From Motilibacter peucedani (lineage in GTDB: Bacteria > Actinomycetota > Actinomycetes > Motilibacterales > Motilibacteraceae): a stretch of DNA of 64,000 bases. Positions 56,124-64,000 of this stretch are shown here, in pieces. Within the stretch, counting starts at the first letter, position 1, and the number at the start of each line of letters is the position of its first letter. The translations under genes were made by a program, and so were the position numbers. Below the pieces are notes generated by a model, which worked only from the letters and a program-made list of their open reading frames with translations, made no database searches and was not told the origin of the DNA. The DNA is taken from NCBI RefSeq assembly GCF_003634695.1, contig NZ_RBWV01000012.1, positions 62,001-126,000 on the forward strand, in the 5' to 3' direction.

Positions 56124-56830
56124 GCTCGCCGTTCGCCTCGCCCGTCCCCTCTCACGACAGGATGACGACCCCCATGGGGAACCTGCACCTCCCCGCCGGC
56201 TACGCGGCGCAGTCCGCGCTCGGCGCCGCCGCGCCCAGCTCCCGCTACGTCCTCCCGCAGATCGAGGAGCGCACCTCCTACGGCTTCAAGCGGCAGGACC
56301 CCTACACCAAGCTGTTCGAGGAGCGCATCATCTTCCTCGGGCAGGCGATCGACGACACGATCGCCAACGACGTGATCAGCCAGCTGATCGTGCTCGAGTC
56401 GGCCGACCCCGACCGCGACATCGTGCTCTACATCAACTCGCCCGGCGGCTCGTTCACCGCGCTGACGGCGATCTACGACACGATGCAGTTCGTCCGACCG
56501 GACGTCCAGACGTTCTGCCTGGGCCAGGCCGCCAGCGCTGCGGCCGTGCTGCTCGCGGCGGGCACCGCCGGCAAGCGCTTCGCGCTGTCGAACTCCCGCG
56601 TGCTCATCCACCAGCCCTACAGCGAGGGCGGCGGCCAGGGCTCCGACATCGAGATCCAGGCGCGCGAGATCCTGCGCATGCGCGAGTGGCTCGAGGAGAC
56701 GCTGGCCAAGCACAGCAACAAGCCGATCGAGGAGATCCGCCGCGACATCGAGCGCGACAAGATCCTCCAGGCGCCCGAGGCGCTCGACTACGGCCTGATC
56801 GACCAGGTCCTCACGACCCGCTCGGCCTGA
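56120..56830 (+). CDS. clpP2: ATP-dependent Clp protease proteolytic subunit 2
   Basis: 236 residues from ATG 56120 (ATGA overlap with clpP1). Triad residues: Ser139 in [11 protein letters not shown], His164 in [11 protein letters not shown] and an Asp near the C-terminus. The N-terminus (about 40 residues) is a longer propeptide-like region; ATG 56162 and 56174 could give shorter forms. In actinobacteria ClpP1 and ClpP2 are both needed for active protease and carry the ATPase docking sites. Confidence 0.96.
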   Translation: MSSPFASPVPSHDRMTTPMGNLHLPAGYAAQSALGAAAPSSRYVLPQIEERTSYGFKRQDPYTKLFEERIIFLGQAIDDTIANDVISQLIVLESADPDRDIVLYINSPGGSFTALTAIYDTMQFVRPDVQTFCLGQAASAAAVLLAAGTAGKRFALSNSRVLIHQPYSEGGGQGSDIEIQAREILRMREWLEETLAKHSNKPIEEIRRDIERDKILQAPEALDYGLIDQVLTTRSA

Positions 56831-57151
56831 CCCGCTCCGCAGCGGTCCCGCCCTCAGGTCCGCGGCCGGCCGGCCGATCAGCTGGTCGTCCAAAGGGCTT
56901 GACGGCGGGGCCCGCGTGGCGAAGCGTGGGGTGCGCCAGGGCCGGGTCCCCACCCGGCTCGGCGAGCTCCTCCGAGGCGCCACGTGCGGGCAAGTCGCCG
57001 CGGAGCCGACGCCACGACCACCGGTCGGGGTACCGTCGGTCACGTGCAGCCCGGAGCCTCCGGTCCCGGCGCACGCCAGCAGGTCCGGCGCACCGCAGCA
57101 CGCGGGGCGCAGCAGCAAGCAGTTGGTCCAGCAGAGGGAGTGAGGCACCGC
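56831..57151 (+). other. Intergenic region upstream of clpX
   Basis: No coding sequence recognised. TTGACG at 56899-56904 resembles a -35, but no good -10 follows at normal spacing. TACCGT at 57031-57036 fits TANNNT and would give a leader of about 110 nt. A GGGAG ribosome site precedes GTG 57152. No clear ClgR-like motif was seen here. Confidence 0.4.
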
Positions 57152-58441
<1,290 letters not shown>

Positions 58442-58453
58442 GCCAGCCGCTCC

Positions 58454-58469
58454 GGCCCGCCGGCGGGCC
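58454..58469. terminator. Possible terminator after clpX
   Basis: GGCCCGCCGGCGGGCC is a perfect 16-nt palindrome 13 bp after the clpX stop; a 6-bp stem with a 4-nt loop is possible. No U-tract. Weak evidence in such GC-rich DNA. Confidence 0.4.
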
Positions 58470-58486
58470 CGGCCCACGCCCCCCGC

Positions 58487-58549
58487 GATGATCATGGGGT
58501 TGTCAGGCGACACGCCCGCGCGTCGTGCGGAGATCCTCATGATCGTCGC
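58487..58549. repeat. Palindromic repeat element, copy B (clpX-valS gap)
   Basis: 63 bp with imperfect terminal inverted repeats (13 of 15 positions match) and strong similarity to 4029-4092. It ends 52 bp before the valS -10 box. It has no coding role here and may act as a transcription terminator or be a dispersed MITE/REP-like sequence. Confidence 0.7.
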
Positions 58550-58600
58550 GCGCGGTGGGGGTGGGGCCGTGGACGCCGCAGCCCTGTCGGCGGCGCTCAC

Positions 58601-58606
58601 TAGACT
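58601..58606 (+). promoter_or_regulatory. -10 box (TAGACT) for leaderless valS transcript
   Basis: TAGACT starts exactly 12 nt before GTG 58613, so the start codon would be the first transcribed base. No ribosome site is seen, which supports leaderless translation. Confidence 0.55.
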
Positions 58607-58612
58607 TGGCGC

Positions 58613-61227
<2,615 letters not shown>

Positions 61228-61231
<4 letters not shown>

Positions 61232-62589
61232 GCGAGCAGACCGGCTCGCCCGCGGAGCTCGCCGCCCGGCTGGCCGAGGTCGAGCTCGCGATCCTGGCGC
61301 GCGCGCCCGAGCACGACATCGTGCCCTCGCTCGACCGCATCCGTGCCGTCGTCGAGCTGCTCGGCGACCCGCAGCGGGCCTACCCGGTCGTGCACCTCAC
61401 CGGCACCAACGGCAAGACCTCGACGACGCGGATGGTCGACGAGCTGCTGCGCGCGTTCGGGATGCGCACCGGGCGGTTCACCAGCCCGCACCTGCACAGC
61501 CCGCGCGAGCGCATCAGCATCGAGGGCAAGCCCATCAGCGCTGAGAAGTTCGTCGCCGCCTACGACGACGTGGCGCCCTACCTCGAGCTGGTCGACGCCC
61601 GCGGCGGGCACCGCCTGACGTTCTTCGAGACCTTCGTGGCCATGGCCTACGCAGCCTTCGCCGACGCGCCGGTCGACGTCGCGGTCGTCGAGGTGGGCAT
61701 GGGCGGCGCCTGGGACGCGACCAACGTCGCCGACGGGCAGGTCGCGGTCATCACGCCGGTGGCGATCGACCACACCCGCTACCTCGGCGAGACCGAGGTC
61801 GAGATCGCGGCCGAGAAGTCGGGCATCATCAAGCCGGGCGCTCTGGCAGTCCTCGCGCAGCAGGACCTCGACGTCGCAGAAGTGCTGATGCGCAAGGCTT
61901 CTGAGGTCGGTGCGACGGTCGCGCGCGAGGGCCTCGAGTTCGGCGTCCTGTCGCGCCAGCCGGCGGTCGGCGGCCAGCTGGTCTCCTTGCGCGGCCTCGG
62001 CGGCGACTACGAGGACCTCTTCCTGCCGCTGTTCGGCGCCCACCAGGCGCAGAACGCCGCAGTGGCGCTGGCCGCGGTCGAGGGCTTCCTCGGCGGTGGT
62101 CAGGGACAGCTCGACATCGAGGCGGTCCGCGCCGGCTTCGCGGCCGTCACGTCGCCGGGTCGGCTCGAGGTGGCCCGCCGCTCGCCGACGGTGCTGCTCG
62201 ACGCCGCCCACAACCCGGCCGGCGCGCTCGCGACGGCCGAGGCGCTGCGCGACTCGTTCACGTTCAGCCGCTTGATCGGCGTGCTCGGCGTCATGGGCGA
62301 CAAGGACGCCCGCGGACTGCTCGAGGCCTTCGAGCCGGTGCTCGACGAGGTCGTCGTCACGGCGGCCCGCACGGAGCGCGCGATGCCCGTCGACGAGCTG
62401 GCCGCGCTCGCCGTCGACGTCTTCGGCGCCGACCGGGTCGAGGTGACCCCGGAGCTCGACGCGGCGATCGACACCGCGGTCGCGCTGGCCGAGCAGGACA
62501 CCGAGCTCGGCGGCGTCGGAGTCCTCGTCACCGGGAGCATCGTCACGGTCGCGCAGGCACGGGGCCTGCTGGGTCGGACCTCCGCCTAG
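61228..62589 (+). CDS. folC: Folylpolyglutamate synthase / dihydrofolate synthase
   Basis: 453 residues from GTG 61228, overlapping the valS stop. The Mur-ligase fold has the P-loop GTNGKTS (residues 59-65), [25 protein letters not shown] and [11 protein letters not shown]. It adds glutamate to dihydropteroate and folates in the cytoplasm. The valS-folC pairing with clpX upstream is the same as I recall from M. tuberculosis. A gap of 37 bp separates it from the convergent lipoprotein gene. Confidence 0.96.
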
Positions 62590-62626
62590 CGGACGTCCGC
62601 CCCCGCAGCAGGGCCGCCGCGTACGC

Positions 62627-63091
62627 CTAGGGCTGGGTGCTCGACGCCGGCGCCTCGCCGCCGGGCGCGCGTCGCGCGCCGAACTGGGGCACCGTCAGCC
62701 CGCACGCCGTGATGGCGGCCTGCGCGGCCGCGGTCCGGAGGATGGCGAAGTCCCCGCCGCCACCGCCGAAGCCGCTGCGGGGCATGCCGGTCGGCCGAGC
62801 CGTGGGACGGGCCGTGGGCCGGGCACCCGGTGTGGAGCCCCGCCGGGCGGTCGGCGTCGGCAGCGAGATGCCGGCGGCCGAGAGGCACTGCCGGATCTTC
62901 GCGAACTCGGCGCCGAACTGGCCGCCCTGCCCGCCGCCCTCCTGGCTCGCGGACGTCGCGCTGGACGACGGCGCCGGAGCCGAGGCAGCCGTCGTGCCGG
63001 AGGCGGAGCTCCCGCCGCACGCGGCGAGGCAGGCGAGCGCGGCAGCGCTGAGGACGGCTCCGGCGGGAGCGGCGAGACGGCGCGAGTGCAT
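62627..63091 (-). CDS. Putative lipoprotein, unknown function
   Basis: 154 residues from ATG 63091, preceded by GAGGAA. The signal peptide ends in a lipobox LAAC (about Cys25), followed by a Ser/Ala-rich linker and a Pro/Arg/Thr-rich middle (PTARPTARPTG). Two short conserved-looking segments, EFAKIRQCLSAAGISLP and ITACGLTVPQFG, may pair through their cysteines. An upstream ATG 63127 overlaps the previous stop but gives a poor signal peptide. Last gene of a minus-strand set with a permease. Confidence 0.8.
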   Translation of the reverse strand: MHSRRLAAPAGAVLSAAALACLAACGGSSASGTTAASAPAPSSSATSASQEGGGQGGQFGAEFAKIRQCLSAAGISLPTPTARRGSTPGARPTARPTARPTGMPRSGFGGGGGDFAILRTAAAQAAITACGLTVPQFGARRAPGGEAPASSTQP

Positions 63092-63123
63092 GGAGGTTCC
63101 TCGGGTTCGGGGGGAGGTCGAGC

Positions 63124-63780
63124 TCATGAGGCGGGCTTGGACGTGGTGATTCCCGACGCGGTCACCGTGCCGTCGGACGCGGTGGTGCCCGACACGACGA
63201 CCGAGGCGCCTGCCTTCAGCGAGGACAGCGGCGTGGTGGTCGTGGAGGTGACCGACGTGCCGGAGGGCACCGTCACCGTCACCGTCTTGCCGGCGAAGTT
63301 CTTGATGGTCAGCGTGCCGCCCTTCACCGAGACGACGGAGCCGATTGCGGCCGGAGCATCGGCCGTGCCGCCGGCGGACTGCGCGGACCCCGCGCCTCGC
63401 TGTGCGCCGCCGGGGACAGTGCCTCCCTGTGCGCCGGCGAAGCCGCCGTAGCCGCCGAACGCGCGGCCACCTCCCTGGGCCGGCCCGCCCGGCACGGCGC
63501 CGGCCGTCGTCGACCCGCCCGCGCCGCGCTCTACCAGCGCGCCGCCGGCGAAGGCGCCGGTCAGCAGCAGCGCGCCGATCAGCCCGAGGGTCACCGTGGA
63601 CAGCCGGGGACCGGAGTGCTCGGCCAGCAGCGATCGGAGGTCGTCGTCGCCGCTGGTCTCGTCGACCGGCGTCTCGGCGGCGGGGAGCCGCTCGGTCGCG
63701 GGCCCGATGTCATCCCGCGGGGTCACGCCGAGCAGCTCGTCGATGTCGCTCTCTCGCAAGGGGTTCTCCGGTGTGGTCAT
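63124..63780 (-). CDS. Single-pass membrane protein with C-terminal beta-rich domain (DUF5666-like)
   Basis: 218 residues from ATG 63780. A charged cytoplasmic N-terminus (about 1-58), one transmembrane helix (VTLGLIGALLLTGAFAGGAL), a long Gly-rich linker and an exported beta-rich domain (GSVVSVKGGTLTIKNFAGKTVTVTV in parts). The domain resembles DUF5666/OB-like modules found beside MacB-type transporters; the assignment is tentative. It is 6 bp after the permease stop and its own stop precedes the lipoprotein, indicating one operon. Confidence 0.8.
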   Translation of the reverse strand: MTTPENPLRESDIDELLGVTPRDDIGPATERLPAAETPVDETSGDDDLRSLLAEHSGPRLSTVTLGLIGALLLTGAFAGGALVERGAGGSTTAGAVPGGPAQGGGRAFGGYGGFAGAQGGTVPGGAQRGAGSAQSAGGTADAPAAIGSVVSVKGGTLTIKNFAGKTVTVTVPSGTSVTSTTTTPLSSLKAGASVVVSGTTASDGTVTASGITTSKPAS

Positions 63781-63786
63781 AGGTGG

Positions 63787-64000
63787 TCACTCATAGCGGA
63801 GCGCATCGATGGGTCGAAGGGACGCCGCCCGGTTGGCGGGGTAGAGACCGAAGACGAGGCCCGTCGCGACGGCGACGCCGAACGCGAGCGCCACGCTGTA
63901 GGGCGCGACGACCGGGTGCACGCCGACGATGGTGAAGCGCGACCCCAGCAGTCCGACGGCCACGCCGGCGATCGCACCGAACAGCGAGAGCAGCACCGCC
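63787..64000 (-). CDS. MacB/FtsX-type ABC transporter permease, C-terminal fragment
   Basis: Only the last 70 or so codons are in the window; the gene continues past the right edge. It shows the final two hydrophobic helices (LLSLFGAIAGVAVGLLGS; VALAFGVAVATGLVFGLYPA) and the ending NRAASLRPIDALRYE, which is diagnostic of MacB/LolC/FtsX permeases. Such permeases work with an ATPase and often a periplasmic adaptor. The downstream single-TM protein and lipoprotein are likely partners. The start is not visible. Confidence 0.9.
   Translation of the reverse strand, partial: AVLLSLFGAIAGVAVGLLGSRFTIVGVHPVVAPYSVALAFGVAVATGLVFGLYPANRAASLRPIDALRYE

Noticed and set aside
63091-63127. ATG 63127 as start of the lipoprotein
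   Set aside because: Although it overlaps the previous stop (ATGA), it adds polar residues ahead of the signal peptide, whereas ATG 63091 has GAGGAA upstream and a clean lipoprotein signal.

Overview
The window is about 64 kb of very GC-rich DNA. It has frequent GTG starts, dense 4-bp GTGA/ATGA gene overlaps, leaderless-type -10 boxes set directly before start codons, a mycothiol-type DsbA/nitroreductase homologue, paired clpP1-clpP2 and a group II truncated globin. Together these point to an actinomycete (Actinomycetota). I cannot name the genus from sequence alone. The gene set (PA14-GH2, a Tat-exported GH3, a modular xylanase/deacetylase, a LacI regulator with an MFS porter) suggests a soil or plant-litter saprophyte.

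Layout. 1-2390 (minus): 5' part of a secreted PA14-GH2 glycosidase that runs off the left edge. 2701-15888 (plus): a cobalamin riboswitch followed by an unbroken, translationally coupled corrin-ring cluster: chlID-like chelatase, cobO, cobB, cobI, cobM, cbiD, cobL (cbiE-cbiT), a cbiG-cobJ fusion, a 59-residue two-cluster ferredoxin, cobH, a long cbiX and a cobC-cobA fusion. 15895-21878: LacI regulator divergent from an MFS porter with a LacI-type operator at its start, a class I aminotransferase and a GH3 enzyme. 22112-29904: an SSB paralogue, the ABC-F factor EttA, a thioesterase, then a 1571-residue CBM/NodB/GH10/CBM9/FIMAH protein preceded by two striking dyads. 29988-48534: housekeeping and stress genes (globin coupled to alpha-glucosidase, OsmC, SDR-DUF2867, MFS, GNAT, MscS, prolyl oligopeptidase, HNH, malQ, pepN, DsbA-like, rpiB, nei-like, gpx). 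48542-53203: an SPFH pair, dinB and a wall-polymer glycerophosphotransferase-nucleotidyltransferase fusion. 53420-62589: tRNA-Gly, tRNA-Pro, tig, clpP1, clpP2, clpX, valS, folC. 62627-64000 (minus): lipoprotein, single-TM protein and the 3' end of a MacB/FtsX-type permease.

How it fits together. The cobalamin block makes and adenosylates the corrin ring under B12 feedback. It carries signatures of the anaerobic early-cobalt route (CbiX, CbiD, CbiG, a ferredoxin) together with a ChlI/ChlD-type chelatase that normally goes with late insertion. The polysaccharide genes secrete enzymes for beta-linked and xylan-like polymers. From memory, the second half matches the gene neighbourhood of the Mycobacterium tuberculosis clpX/clpP/tig/rpiB/pepN/glbO/aglA region, broken here by extra genes, so it looks like conserved chromosomal backbone rather than an island.

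Most noteworthy: a palindromic repeat of about 63 bp present twice, once intergenic and once read through in frame inside the chelatase gene; a CTG start at a CTGA junction; a 62-bp two-tier dyad upstream of the xylanase; the CobC-CobA and TagF-nucleotidyltransferase fusions; and a NodB domain with Tyr at a usual zinc-ligand position.
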